A stretch of DNA of 64,000 nucleotides, from assembly GCA_964019425.1 (NCBI GenBank), contig OZ025838.1:62001-126000 (forward strand), written 5' to 3'. The notes under the pieces were generated by a model that worked only from the letters and a program-made list of their open reading frames with translations, searched no databases and was not told the origin of the DNA. This stretch comes from Flectonema sp. DT1601. Lineage: Eukaryota; Euglenozoa; Diplonemea; Diplonemida; Diplonemidae. Of the stretch, positions 32,196 to 43,085 are shown in pieces. Each line of letters starts with the position of its first letter. The stretch's first letter is position 1. Made by a program: the position numbers and the translations under genes.

Positions 32196-33504
32196 TTTAT
32201 TTTTTCAATTCTTAATAAGGATTTAGCTGAGAACATGATTGCGTTCATTCATAATCTGATCACAACTACTGAGTGAAACCCACTGACACGAACATAACCT
32301 TTCCATGAGGCTGATCAGAAATATAATCAACCTCCTTCTCCTTCTCCTTCTCCAGCTCAGCAGTAACAGGTTTGGCTGGCGCTGAAAAGGTTCTTTGCTC
32401 GAGAAGGCGAAGAAGTTACAATTCAAAAACAATAATAATTTTCTGCTCCTTTTTTTTTTTTTTCTTTAAATTCAGTAGATGGAGAGAGGGAGAGAGAGAG
32501 AGGGAGAGGAAAAAAAATCAGCACGCGAATTCACCACCGCCAAAATAATAATCTGAGTCAGCGGGAAAACAGAACGACCGATTAATGAAGGCACAATTTT
32601 GGAGGACGAAGAAACGCGAACGAAACCATCAAAGGCTCGCTAATTTATTTATTTATTTTTTTAAAATTGCCCCAAAGAATATAACTCATACTGACAACAA
32701 AGGAATGCTCACGATCACTAAACACAAGTAGTATCAATGCACCCACGTATCGATATAAAATAAGGAAACAGAGGAAGGTATCATTGTCGTGTTTTCAGCT
32801 GGGGCAAACTAAACAACAAAAGGGAAGAGAGAAGAAATATTTCATGTATTCATTGTACCACATAACGTTGAAATCGGTTACAGGATACAGGCAAAAAAAA
32901 GAATACGGTTGAAGGGGAGAGGGGAACGAAACAAACAGCGAGCATAATAAATAACATTCAAAAATAAAACGTAGATAACAAACACACATACATATTGAAG
33001 TCGCACAGACGTTCACCATTCCCATACACGCAGAAGATTAATGTGTTGCTGGTTTTAATCTTACAAAAAAAAAAACATTCAGAAGTCAGCAGCCTTCTAT
33101 TTTATTGATAGCAGTTAGTTTTACTGTCGCCGCAGGGAAATAGAAAACATGACTTAATAAATAAACGGCTATTAATTAGAATAGTTTTTGCTCCGACTTT
33201 GTCGGTGCAAAAAAAGAAAAAAACTTGCGAGAAAGTTTTTTATTTTTTTTGTTCTTTTACACATTGCTTGCTCGTACATACAAGAAAACTGTGATCGTTC
33301 CTTGGTAGCAAACAAAATAAATTAACGAAAGCTCACATAAAGGCGGAATTCACCTTCAGTCAGAGCTAAAAAAATGGATGTTTTTGTTGTTTGAATTGCC
33401 AATTTGCAAAAATCGTTAATCGTTTTTAATGTTTTCTTTTAATTTGAATAAGAAGGATAATATAATTTGATTCACTGAATAGCTTCTTATAATTGAAGGA
33501 TTTC

Positions 33505-36500
33505 TTAGATTTTAATTTCTTCGAGGCGGCTCATTTCATCATTCTCTCCATCAACAGCCGTCACAAAGTCACTGAAGTGAACACTTTCTGCTTGTTTCTT
33601 ACGGAAGATCACAAAGACAACAATCGCACCTATCATCAGTAGGGAACCAACAACGATTAGAATCCACAACCACCACGATCCAGAGCTGTCATCATCGTTG
33701 CCTTGGGCACCAGAGCTGTAGATGTTCTTGCTGCCGCTGCCACTGCCACTGGTGCTGCTGCTGCCACTACCACTGTCAGAGGATCCACTTGCAGTGCTGC
33801 TGCTGCTGCTGTCTGAATTTGAAGAGGCAGTCGATGTTGCGCAGTTTGCAGGACCTCCAACTTTAGATCCATTCATCATCATATCTCCGAGATCTTTGCA
33901 GGTACAAATATAATCATACAATGAAGAAGGTGACATGTCAGGATCAGAACACGTTTGTGTATCTTCTGGACATGGTGGAACATGTCTGAGTGGAGTACAT
34001 TCATTCAACTGACAGTTCGAAACAGCTCCTCCAACAACCTTTTTCCCATCAGCAATACAAGTACAAATATAGTCATCATCCGTCTTAACATCTGGGTCTT
34101 CACAATTCTGATTAGCTCCGCAAGGGTCACTGGCGCATTCACCAGTCTTGCTGCAGTCTGCAGGACCACCAACTTTAAAAACTCCATTAGGACAAGTACA
34201 AGTGAAATCATTTAAACTCGCAGCTGTGGCGTTTGGATCATTGCAGGTTTCAGCTTCATGACCATCCCAAGCACAAGGGCTACCAGCACTTCCTTGATGA
34301 CACTCATTGCACACCGTCACAGGCATTCCGATGTTGTGTGCAAGTCCAAACGGACAAGCACAGTCAAAGTTTCCTAAATTAACCCTGTCCTTATCCGTGC
34401 AAATCTGACCTTCTCCACACGGTGATGACTCACACTCGTCAGTACCACATGAGGCAACAGCACCAGTTGCCTTCGGACCATTATTTAAACAAGAACAAAC
34501 ATAATCATGAAGTGATGAGAGGGAATCATTTGGGTCACTACATTCTTGGTCAGTTCCACAAGGTTTATCATCACATTCATCTTTAGTACAACGAGCAGGT
34601 CCATCAGTTCGTTTAATCGTGTTGTCAGCTTCACAGTAGCAAATGAAATCATGCAGTTTGTTACCCGCTGGGTCTGGGTCAGTACAGCTTTGATTTCCAC
34701 AAGGACTTGGTAAGTCATCACACTCATTATGAATACACGTCGCGGATCCACCAGTTGATTTGACTCCGTTGGCACAGCTACAGGTGTAGTCGAGGAGATC
34801 AGATACATCGTAACTTGGGTCATTACATGTTTGGTTAGTTCCACATGGGTTGGAATCGCATTCATTCTTTTGACAGAGTGGTTGACCATCAACCTTCGTG
34901 ATATTACTATCAGACATACACGAACATATAAAGTCATGAAGAACATCTGCTGCAATATTCGGATCAACACAATCTTGATCAGCTCCACAAGGACTTGGAA
35001 TATCAGCACACTCATCATGTTCACATAAAGCCATTCCACCAGTAGCCATAACTCCATTAGGACATGTACAGGTAAAATCTAAAACAGATGCCAAGGTCTG
35101 CATCGGATCATTACAAACCTGAACAGAACCACAAGGGCTACTCACACACTCATCTTTGTCACAAGTGGCAGGCGCTCCAATTCTTTTATTTGTGACATCG
35201 TTAGGACAGATACACTCGAAATCACGCAAGTTGTTTCCTCCCATATTTGGGTCATTACAGGTCTGTGATCCACAAGGGTCAGCATCGCACTCATTCAATT
35301 CACATGAAGCACCAGTTCCCACAGAGCTAACTCCATTGGAACAGGTGCACACGAAATCCTGAACACTCGTTAAACTTGGGTTTGGGTCACTGCAAGTTTG
35401 CATTGCTGGACACGGAGTGCTGTCACATTCATTCTTCGAACACCTTGCTGCTCCATCAATCACTTTTATATTTTGATTATTCTTACAAATGCATTCGAAG
35501 TCGTGCAGGTTACCCGCAGCCTTGTTTGGGTCATTGCAGTCCTGGTCTGTACCACAAGGAGCACTGTCACACTCATCGACAACACACTTGGCAACAGGTC
35601 CACCAGTAGCTACAACTCCATTAGGACAAGTGCAAGTGAAGTCTTTCACACTTGCCAAGCTTTGAACAGGATCATTACACATCTGATTCTGAGCAGCATC
35701 ACAAGGAGCGGAGTCGCACTCATTCTTCGAACAGGTGGCAGGCCCATCAGTCTGAACGATAGTCATGTCAGACTTACAGGTGCAAGTGAAGTCGTGCAGT
35801 TTGTTGGCATCCATGTTTGGGTCATTACAGTCCTGATCCATTCCACAAGGAGTCGCATCACACTCATTGACAACACACTTGGCAACAGGTCCACCAGTGG
35901 CCATAACTCCATTTGGGCAGGTGCAAGTGAAGTCTTTCACACTTGCTAAGCTTTGAACAGGATCATTACACATCTGATTCTGAGAAGCATCACAAGGAGT
36001 GGAGTCGCACTCATTCTTCGAACAAGTGGCAGGCCCATCAGTCTGAACGATAGTCATGTCAGACTTACAGGTGCAGGTGAAGTCGTGCAGTTTGTTGGCA
36101 TCCATGTTTGGGTCATTACAGTCCTGATCCATTCCACAAGGAGTCACATCACACTCATTGACAACACACTTGGCAACAGGTCCACCAGTGGCCATAACTC
36201 CATTAGGACAAGTGCAAGTGAAGTCTTTCACACTTGCCAAGCTTTGAACAGGATCATTACACATCTGATTCTGAGCAGCATCACAAGGAGCGGAGTCGCA
36301 CTCATTCTTCGAACAGGTGGCAGGCCCATCAGTCTGAACGATAGTCATGTCAGACTTACAGGTGCAAGTGAAGTCGTGCAGTTTGTTGGCATCCATGTTT
36401 GGGTCATTACAGTCCTGATCCATTCCACAAGGAGTCACATCACACTCATTGACAACACAATTGGCAACAGGTCCACCAGTGGCCATAACTCCATTAGGAC

Positions 36501-39500
36501 AGGCGCAGGTGAAGTCCTTAACAGTGGCTGGGGTAGGGTCAGGGTCATTACAAACCTGATTCTGAGAAGCATCACACGGAGTAGCATCGCATTCATCCTT
36601 AGAGCAAGTAGCAGGACCATCAACTTGTGTAATAGTTGGATCAGACTTACAGGTACACTCAAAGTCATGTTGACTAGTTGATGCAGTGTTTGGATCAATA
36701 CAGTCTTGATCCATACCAGGACCACAAGGGTTTGTTATTGTTATGCATTCATCAATCTCACAGCTAGCAGGAGCTCCAACAGCGGTGACACCATTAGTAC
36801 ATGAGCAAACATAATCCAATACTGAAGCTGGAGTTTTAACTGGGTCCATGCACATCTGTCCAGAACCGCAAGGAGTTGAAAGGCACTCGTCTTGGGCACA
36901 AGTTGCGGGCCCTCCCGTCATTTGTCCAGTCCTCGGAGTTCTGCACATACAGACGTAATCACCTGTTGAAGCAACATCGTCATTAGCATCTGTGCAATCT
37001 TGTCCGTTACCACAAGGAGATGTGTCACACTCATTTAATTTACATGTTGCTGGTGCACCTGTACCACTACCAGTTCCCATCTGACAGGTACAAATGTAAT
37101 CATTAACCCCCGCAGCTGTAGTGTCAGGATCATTACAGTCCTGATTCATACCACATGGGTTGGTATCACACTCGTTCATTGTTCCCATCGAACAGGTTGC
37201 TGATCTACCAATTTCAACAATACTTTGATTTGGGGCAGGACATGTACAAGTGAAGTCACCTGTTGAAGCAGCAGACATATTCGGATCATTACAGTCTTGT
37301 GCTCCACAAGGAGAGGTCGAACACTCATCTTCAACACATTTCGCAACGCTGCCATCAACGTTTTTCAAATTCATGTCGTTGTCGCAACTGCACTCGAAGT
37401 CATGAAGTGAGTTCGATGCCATGTTTGGATCATCACAACTTTGACCCATCCCACAGTCATATGTAGCGCACTCATCAGTTATACAATTAGCTGGACCACC
37501 AGTTGCTTTAATTCCGTTCATACATTCACAAGTAAAGTCATTCAATGAAGTCAGTGACTTGTCGGCATCGACACAAGTTTGGCTGCCACACGGCATGGCA
37601 ACACATTCATCTTTCGAACATGTTGCTGGTCCATCAACCTTCTTACGCGTCATATCAGCCTTACAGATACACTCAAAGTCGTGGAGTTTGTTAGCAGCCG
37701 TGTCTGGGTCATTGCAGTCCTGATCCATACCACAAGGAGTCGCATCACACTCGTCATCAACACACTTTGCTACGGCACTTCCAGTGGCCTTCACATTATT
37801 AGGACAGGTGCAGGTGTAGTCCCCAATTGATCCCAGTGTTGGAGTCGGATCATCGCACATCTGCATTTGAGAAGCATCACAAGGGTTGGCATCACATTCA
37901 TTCTTCGAACAGGTGGCAGGCCCATCAGTCTTAACAATGGTCATGTCTGCCTTACAGGTGCAAGTGAAGTCGTGAAGCTTGTTAGCAGCCGTGTCTGGGT
38001 CATTGCAGTCCTGATCCATACCACAAGGAGTCGCATCACACTCGTCATCAACACACTTTGCTACGGCACTTCCAGTGGCCTTCACATTATTAGGACAGGT
38101 GCAGGTGTAGTCCCCAATAGATCCCAGTGTTGGAGACGGATCATCGCACATCTGCATTTGCGAAGCATCACAAGGGTTGGCATCACACTCATTCTTCGAA
38201 CAGGTGGCAGGCCCATCAGTCTTAACAATAGTCATGTCTGCCTTACAGGTGCAAGTGAAGTCGTGAAGCTTGTTTGCAGCCGTGTCTGGGTCATTGCAGT
38301 CCTGATCCATACCACAAGGAGTCGCATCACACTCGTCATCAACACACTTTGCTACGGCACTTCCAGTAGCTCTTGCGCCATTCGGACAGGTGCAGGTGTA
38401 GTCCCCAATAGATCCCAGTGTTGGAGTCGGATCATCACACATCTGCATTTGCGAAGCATCACAAGGGTTGGCATCACATTCATTCTTCGAACAGGTGGCA
38501 GGCCCATCAGTCTTAACAATGGTCATGTCTGCCTTACAGGTGCAAGTGAAGTCGTGAAGCTTGCTAGCAGCCGTGTCTGGGTCATTGCAGTCCTGGTCCA
38601 TACCACAAGGAGTCGCATCACACTCGTCATCAACACACTTTGCTACGGCACTTCCAGTGGCCTTCACATTATTAGGACAGGTGCAGGTGTAGTCCCCAAT
38701 AGATCCCAGTGTTGGAGTCGGATCATCGCACATCTGCATTTGCGAAGCATCACAAGGGTTGGCATCACACTCATTCTTCGAACAGGTGGCAGGCCCATCA
38801 GTCTTAACAATAGTCATGTCTGCCTTACAGGTGCAAGTGAAGTCGTGAAGCTTGTTAGAATCTGTATTTGGGTCATTGCAGTCCTGGTCCATACCACAAG
38901 GGGTTGCGTCGCACTCATTTTCGACACACTTGTCAACCTTACCACCGGTTGCTTGTACACCGTTTGGACAGGTGCAGGTGTAGTCTCCGTTTGAACTAAC
39001 AGATGGGTTTGGATCATTACAAGTCTGCATTTGAGAGGCATCACAAGGGTTAGAATCACACTCGTTAGCAGTGCATGTAGCTGGTCCATCAACTTGCATA
39101 ATTGATGCGTCAGACTTACAGCTGCAAGTAAAGTCATGGAGCTTGTTTGCAGCCGTGTCTGGGTCATTGCAGTCCTGGTCCATACCACAAGGAGTCGCAT
39201 CACACTCGTCATCAACACACTTAACTACAGCCCTTCCTGTTGCCTTCACATTGTTAGGACAGGTGCAGACATAATCCTTAATAGATGACAGTGTTGGGTC
39301 CGGGTCATTGCAGGTCTGCATTTGAGAAGCATCACAAGGATTGGCATCACATTCATTCTTCGAACAGGTTGCTGGACCATCAGTTTGCTTAACAGACGGA
39401 TCAGACTTACAGCTGCATACGAAGTCATGGAGTTTGTTAGAAGCCTTGTTTGGATCATCACAATCTTGATCAGAACCACAAGGAGAAGCAATGCATTCAT

Positions 39501-40773
39501 CATCAGTACAGCTAGCCATAGCACCAGTTCTAGTAACACCATTAGTACAGGTACAAACATAGTCTCTAACTGATCCAAGTGTTTGAACAGGATCATTACA
39601 CATCTGACTGGTACCACAAGGATTGGTAGCACACTCATCTTTAGAGCAAGTTGCTGGTCCATCAGTTTTCTTAATCGTTGCATCCGACTGACAACTGCAC
39701 TCGAAGTCATGAAGTGAGTTGGCAGCTTCGTTTGGGTCATTGCAGTCCTGATCCATACCACAAGGGTTGGTGTCACATTCGTTTGTCACACACGTTGCTT
39801 GACCTCCAGTTGCAACAATTGAAGGATATGAATCACATGTACAAGTATAATCATTATTTGTTGAAATGTCAGCATCATTGCAAGTCTGTGACGCACCACA
39901 TGGCATAGCATCACACTCGTTGGTTCCCATCGGTGAGTTGGTGCAACCAGTTGCTGTTTCTCCGTAGCGTCCGACGTTAGTTTTGTACAACCCAGCGTTG
40001 CCCATGTCTCCAACGTTTCCGGCATCTTCGTAGTTACAAATGAGGTAGTTTTCAATCAAGCTAGGAATGCGATTTGATTTAATATGACACAAACCACACC
40101 CAACTTTTGTTGTAGCCTTCCAAACAAGTTGTGTCATGTGACCAGTTACACCAGACTCTTGGTTGGTGTTGTAGTCCCAACAGTTTTCTTCTGAACAATA
40201 CCAGTTGCCGACACCCTCTGCAGGATCCCAGTTATGAGTATCTTGAATAGTTACAACCAGTGCTATGTTCTCACCAAGTCTTCCATTTGCGTATTGAGGA
40301 GGTTTATTGTGAGTGAGATCACGTTGGGTACATGTTGTTTTGAATCCGCGACTACCAACAGAGTAAGCAGCAATAGTAGGATCATAAGTTAGAGGACAAG
40401 CACCGTGAGCAGCACGAAGCTCATTATGCCTTGCTATTACAGTATCAATCTGCCATTGCGCTAATGGAGTATAGCAGGGAGTATTCGATACCTGTCCTGA
40501 ACAGCTACCTGTCTTCTCAGACGTCGGTGCTGGAACTGGAGCTCCCGGAGGACAAGTACAATCACACCTTCCGTTGTTGCAGTTGCTGTACGTAACAAGT
40601 TTTGCACATCCATAAGTATTCTTCATACCTTCACATGTTAAATTATCTCCGTCACACATATCAGTGCAACTAGAGGCAGGACATACTGCTTTTGATGAGA
40701 AACATGCTGGATTGGGTGCTCCTCCAAAGACACCGACGATGCCGACTAAAAGTAACACCAAATGAACCTTCAT
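33505..40773 (-). CDS. Giant CAP-EGF type I membrane protein, copy 2 (2422 aa, 42 EGF-like modules)
   Basis: Same architecture as copy 1: signal peptide MKVHLVLLLVGIVGVFG, Cys-rich linker, CAP domain (GHMTQLVWKATTKVGCG matches the classic CAP signature better than copy 1), 42 EGF-like modules, Ser/Gly stalk, one membrane helix, and a tail ending RLEEIKI. The frame stays open for 29 more codons upstream (to 40860). I place the start at the ATG of MKVHLV because that codon is shared by all three copies, begins a good signal peptide, and the upstream extension crosses the conserved CCCCGTCTCAG acceptor-like site. Compared with copy 1 it lacks one unit from each EGF cassette (194 residues), and two residues from the Ser/Gly stalk. 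Between the cassettes the EGF region is almost identical to copy 1. Confidence 0.92.
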   Translation of the reverse strand: MKVHLVLLLVGIVGVFGGAPNPACFSSKAVCPASSCTDMCDGDNLTCEGMKNTYGCAKLVTYSNCNNGRCDCTCPPGAPVPAPTSEKTGSCSGQVSNTPCYTPLAQWQIDTVIARHNELRAAHGACPLTYDPTIAAYSVGSRGFKTTCTQRDLTHNKPPQYANGRLGENIALVVTIQDTHNWDPAEGVGNWYCSEENCWDYNTNQESGVTGHMTQLVWKATTKVGCGLCHIKSNRIPSLIENYLICNYEDAGNVGDMGNAGLYKTNVGRYGETATGCTNSPMGTNECDAMPCGASQTCNDADISTNNDYTCTCDSYPSIVATGGQATCVTNECDTNPCGMDQDCNDPNEAANSLHDFECSCQSDATIKKTDGPATCSKDECATNPCGTSQMCNDPVQTLGSVRDYVCTCTNGVTRTGAMASCTDDECIASPCGSDQDCDDPNKASNKLHDFVCSCKSDPSVKQTDGPATCSKNECDANPCDASQMQTCNDPDPTLSSIKDYVCTCPNNVKATGRAVVKCVDDECDATPCGMDQDCNDPDTAANKLHDFTCSCKSDASIMQVDGPATCTANECDSNPCDASQMQTCNDPNPSVSSNGDYTCTCPNGVQATGGKVDKCVENECDATPCGMDQDCNDPNTDSNKLHDFTCTCKADMTIVKTDGPATCSKNECDANPCDASQMQMCDDPTPTLGSIGDYTCTCPNNVKATGSAVAKCVDDECDATPCGMDQDCNDPDTAASKLHDFTCTCKADMTIVKTDGPATCSKNECDANPCDASQMQMCDDPTPTLGSIGDYTCTCPNGARATGSAVAKCVDDECDATPCGMDQDCNDPDTAANKLHDFTCTCKADMTIVKTDGPATCSKNECDANPCDASQMQMCDDPSPTLGSIGDYTCTCPNNVKATGSAVAKCVDDECDATPCGMDQDCNDPDTAANKLHDFTCTCKADMTIVKTDGPATCSKNECDANPCDASQMQMCDDPTPTLGSIGDYTCTCPNNVKATGSAVAKCVDDECDATPCGMDQDCNDPDTAANKLHDFECICKADMTRKKVDGPATCSKDECVAMPCGSQTCVDADKSLTSLNDFTCECMNGIKATGGPANCITDECATYDCGMGQSCDDPNMASNSLHDFECSCDNDMNLKNVDGSVAKCVEDECSTSPCGAQDCNDPNMSAASTGDFTCTCPAPNQSIVEIGRSATCSMGTMNECDTNPCGMNQDCNDPDTTAAGVNDYICTCQMGTGSGTGAPATCKLNECDTSPCGNGQDCTDANDDVASTGDYVCMCRTPRTGQMTGGPATCAQDECLSTPCGSGQMCMDPVKTPASVLDYVCSCTNGVTAVGAPASCEIDECITITNPCGPGMDQDCIDPNTASTSQHDFECTCKSDPTITQVDGPATCSKDECDATPCDASQNQVCNDPDPTPATVKDFTCACPNGVMATGGPVANCVVNECDVTPCGMDQDCNDPNMDANKLHDFTCTCKSDMTIVQTDGPATCSKNECDSAPCDAAQNQMCNDPVQSLASVKDFTCTCPNGVMATGGPVAKCVVNECDVTPCGMDQDCNDPNMDANKLHDFTCTCKSDMTIVQTDGPATCSKNECDSTPCDASQNQMCNDPVQSLASVKDFTCTCPNGVMATGGPVAKCVVNECDATPCGMDQDCNDPNMDANKLHDFTCTCKSDMTIVQTDGPATCSKNECDSAPCDAAQNQMCNDPVQSLASVKDFTCTCPNGVVATGGPVAKCVVDECDSAPCGTDQDCNDPNKAAGNLHDFECICKNNQNIKVIDGAARCSKNECDSTPCPAMQTCSDPNPSLTSVQDFVCTCSNGVSSVGTGASCELNECDADPCGSQTCNDPNMGGNNLRDFECICPNDVTNKRIGAPATCDKDECVSSPCGSVQVCNDPMQTLASVLDFTCTCPNGVMATGGMALCEHDECADIPSPCGADQDCVDPNIAADVLHDFICSCMSDSNITKVDGQPLCQKNECDSNPCGTNQTCNDPSYDVSDLLDYTCSCANGVKSTGGSATCIHNECDDLPSPCGNQSCTDPDPAGNKLHDFICYCEADNTIKRTDGPARCTKDECDDKPCGTDQECSDPNDSLSSLHDYVCSCLNNGPKATGAVASCGTDECESSPCGEGQICTDKDRVNLGNFDCACPFGLAHNIGMPVTVCNECHQGSAGSPCAWDGHEAETCNDPNATAASLNDFTCTCPNGVFKVGGPADCSKTGECASDPCGANQNCEDPDVKTDDDYICTCIADGKKVVGGAVSNCQLNECTPLRHVPPCPEDTQTCSDPDMSPSSLYDYICTCKDLGDMMMNGSKVGGPANCATSTASSNSDSSSSSTASGSSDSGSGSSSTSGSGSGSKNIYSSGAQGNDDDSSGSWWLWILIVVGSLLMIGAIVVFVIFRKKQAESVHFSDFVTAVDGENDEMSRLEEIKI
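35581..36453 (-). repeat. EGF cassette B in copy 2: three 291-bp units
   Basis: Same unit as 24647-25810, with one unit fewer than copy 1. Confidence 0.93.
37615..38778 (-). repeat. EGF cassette A in copy 2: four 291-bp units
   Basis: Same unit as 26972-28426, with one unit fewer. One KNEC module has the variant CPNGARATG ending, also found once in copy 3 but not in copy 1. Confidence 0.93.
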
Positions 40774-41374
40774 CAGTTGTGAAATAATATACTGAGACGG
40801 GGGGAAATTTGATACGATACGAAAAGATTTTTCTGGGAAGAATACTGCAGGTCTTTGCACAAAAAAATAAAAATACTGTCACCATGAAACAGGAGGCGTT
40901 GAACATTGCCTGGTTTCTGGTGGAGGCCACGTGGGGGGAACTTGGATAAATAAATCAAGTGGTGGAGGCCACGTGGGGGGAGTGGTATGTTAGAGAATCT
41001 TTTTTAAAAAAAATATATCAACACAAATGAAAACCACACAAGAAGATTCTTCGTATGAGTGTAATTTCTTAAAAAGAATAAAGTCGCAGAGTAAACTTAC
41101 AACAAGAATTGTGAAAGCTTTTGTTATTAAAAACAAAATTAATGGTTCGTAGTGGAGGGAGGTAGAAATGTTTAAAGAAATAGGTTTTATCATTAATTTA
41201 ATATTGAAAAGTGAGAAATGAAAAATAATAGAGATAAGTAAAAGAAAAGTTTTTACTTCTGCAGTTTCCTAACATCAAAGGGAAGTAGAATATGAGTTTC
41301 AGTAGCCTTAATTATCAGCCCTTACCAAGAGATAAGCTAGTCAGCCAGATGGAAATAGTTGAGTTGAGTTAGCA
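40774..41374. other. Spacer between CAP-EGF genes 2 and 3
   Basis: 5' region of gene 2. After the shared acceptor-like G run (plus strand) there are about 175 bases absent from the gene 1 upstream region (40805-40980), then sequence shared with gene 1 (40981-41360) and with the region upstream of the 51027-51527 gene. It ends with a CTAACTCAACTCAACT-type tail (41360-41377) that joins the next unit. Confidence 0.7.
40918..40981. repeat. Two direct repeats with CACGTG and a G run
   Basis: Two 22-base repeats (40918-40939 and 40960-40981) start TGGTGGAGGCCACGTGG and end in a six-base G run. They are spaced 42 bases apart and enclose CTTGGATAAATAAATCAAG, itself an imperfect palindrome. The same G-run plus CTTGGATAAATAAATCAAG recurs at 50894-50919. 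The CCACGTGG core is a palindromic E-box-like site. Whether it acts as a promoter element is not known. Confidence 0.6.
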
Positions 41375-41923
41375 AAATAAACATCTGTATTGTACCAAAG
41401 TTAACTAAAATAAACTATTAGTTATGATACAGTGACTAAAGGTAATGTTAGTACGAGGGATAAGAAAACAATCAGGGAGTTAACTGATACCGGAATTATA
41501 TCTCGGGCAACATGAAACAAACGAGAACAGTAATTATGTGCAGCTATAACTTGGTCGGGGAAATGTCACCACCGTGGCTGTATAAGTCGCCACAACGAAC
41601 AATGCACAGCGAGTACGCACACAAAAAAAAAAAAAAAAAAAAAAAAAAATCCGGCATAAAAGACTCACTCGATTACATCTCCACTGAATGTGACGGCCCA
41701 AAGGCGCAGTTTCATCCGTGAAAATAATAAAATAAAGAAGATGAAGTTAGCATGTAAATTCATAGAGGAACACCAATTTGTTTTTGTTTGTGCACTGAAA
41801 CTATAGTCCTGAATTGGGATCGAATTTCAGTAAAAAGAACAAAGAAAACAAATGTATCCACTAGAACACATTTAAGACCTTCTTAACATAATTAGCCGAT
41901 TAGGGAAAAATATGACTGATTCC

Positions 41924-41959
41924 AATTCTCACCAAAAGAGGGAATCTTTGGTGAGAATT
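41924..41959. other. Perfect 13-bp stem-loop, array copy 3
   Basis: Same arms and loop as 21117-21152, unchanged. Confidence 0.85.
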
Positions 41960-42268
41960 TTTATTTTTTCAATTCTTAATAAGGATTTAGCTGAGAACAT
42001 GATTGCGTTCATTCATAATCTGATCACAACTACTGAGTGAAACCCACTGACACGAACATAACCTTTCCATGAGGCTGATCAGAAATATAATCAACCTCCT
42101 TCTCCTTCTCCTTCTCCAGCTCAGCAGTAACAGGTTTGGCTGGCGCTGAAAAGGTTCTTTGCTCGAGAAGGTGAAGAAGTTACAATTCAAAAACAATAAT
42201 AATTTTCTGCTCTTTTTTTTTTTTTTTTGCAAATTCAGGAGATGGAGAGAGGGAGAGAGAGAGAGGAA

Positions 42269-42364
42269 ATAGTTAGAATATGAGTTTATTATAAAAAAGT
42301 GCACTAAAATAAAATATAAAAAAGAAAAGTTATAAAAGCACATTGTTCTAGTTTTAGTTAGCAA
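42269..42364 (-). repeat. ~96-base insertion in array spacer copy 3
   Basis: Copies 1 and 2 run directly from a GA-rich stretch into ATCAGCACGCGAATTC. Copy 3 has an extra ~96 bases there that match 30842-30925 (GAATATGAGTTTATTATAAA, GTGCACTAAAATAAAATAT) and end in TTAGTTAGCAAAA. It is the clearest filled/empty site of the tailed insertion family. Confidence 0.75.
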
Positions 42365-43085
42365 AATCAGCACGCGAATTCACCACCGCCAGAATAATCT
42401 GAGTCAGCGGGAAACAGAACGACCGATTAATAAAGGCACAACCAATACGAGTTTTGGAGGACGAAGAAACGCGAACGAAACCATCAAAGGCTCACTAATT
42501 TAATTATTTTTTTAAAATTGCCCCAAAGAATATAACTCATACTGACAACAAAGGAATGCTCACGATCACTGAACACAAGTAGTATCAATGCACCCACGTA
42601 TCGATATAAAATAAGGAAACAGAGGAAGGTATCATTGTCGTGTTTTCAGCTGGGGCAAACTAAACAACAAAAGGGAAGAGAGAAGAAATATTTCATGTAT
42701 TCATTGTACCACATAACGTTGAAATCGGTTACAGGATACAGGCAAAAAAAAAGAATACGGTTGAAGGGGAGAGGGGAACGAAACAAACAGCGAGCATAAT
42801 AAATAACATTCAAAAATAAAACGTAGATAACAAACACACATACATATTGAAGTCACACGGATGTTCAGGATGTGATCGTTCCTTGGTAGCAAACAAAATT
42901 AATTAACGAAAGCTCACATAAAGGCGGAATTCACCTTCAGCCAGAGCTAAAAAAACAGATATTTTTTGTTGTTTGAATTGCCAATTTGCAAAAATCGTTA
43001 ATCGTTTTTATGTTTTCTTTTAATTTGAATAAGAAGGATAATATAATTTGATTCACTGAATAGCTTCTTATAATTGAAGGATCTC

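Larger units (their letters stand above)
31574..33504. other. 3' flank of CAP-EGF gene 2 (array spacer, copy 2)
   Basis: Equivalent to 19961-22564. It contains the 20-base motif (31633-31652), a 23-base insertion (31969-31991), the stem-loop (32160-32195), the candidate terminal exon (32266-32400) with one Glu-Lys unit fewer, and a local addition near 33061-33215 not seen in copy 3. It lacks the ~150 bases kept in copy 1. Confidence 0.8.
41375..43085. other. 3' flank of CAP-EGF gene 3 (array spacer, copy 3)
   Basis: Equivalent to 19961-22564 and 31574-33504. It contains the 20-base motif (41429-41448), a 27-base A run near 41622-41649, the stem-loop (41924-41959), the candidate terminal exon (42030-42165) and a ~96-base insertion (42269-42364). 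It lacks about 300 bases before 42870 that copies 1 and 2 retain. Confidence 0.8.

Noticed and set aside
40774-40860. 29-residue N-terminal extension of CAP-EGF copy 2
   Set aside because: The open upstream codons cross the acceptor-like site shared by all three copies, bury the signal peptide and have no counterpart in copies 1 or 3.
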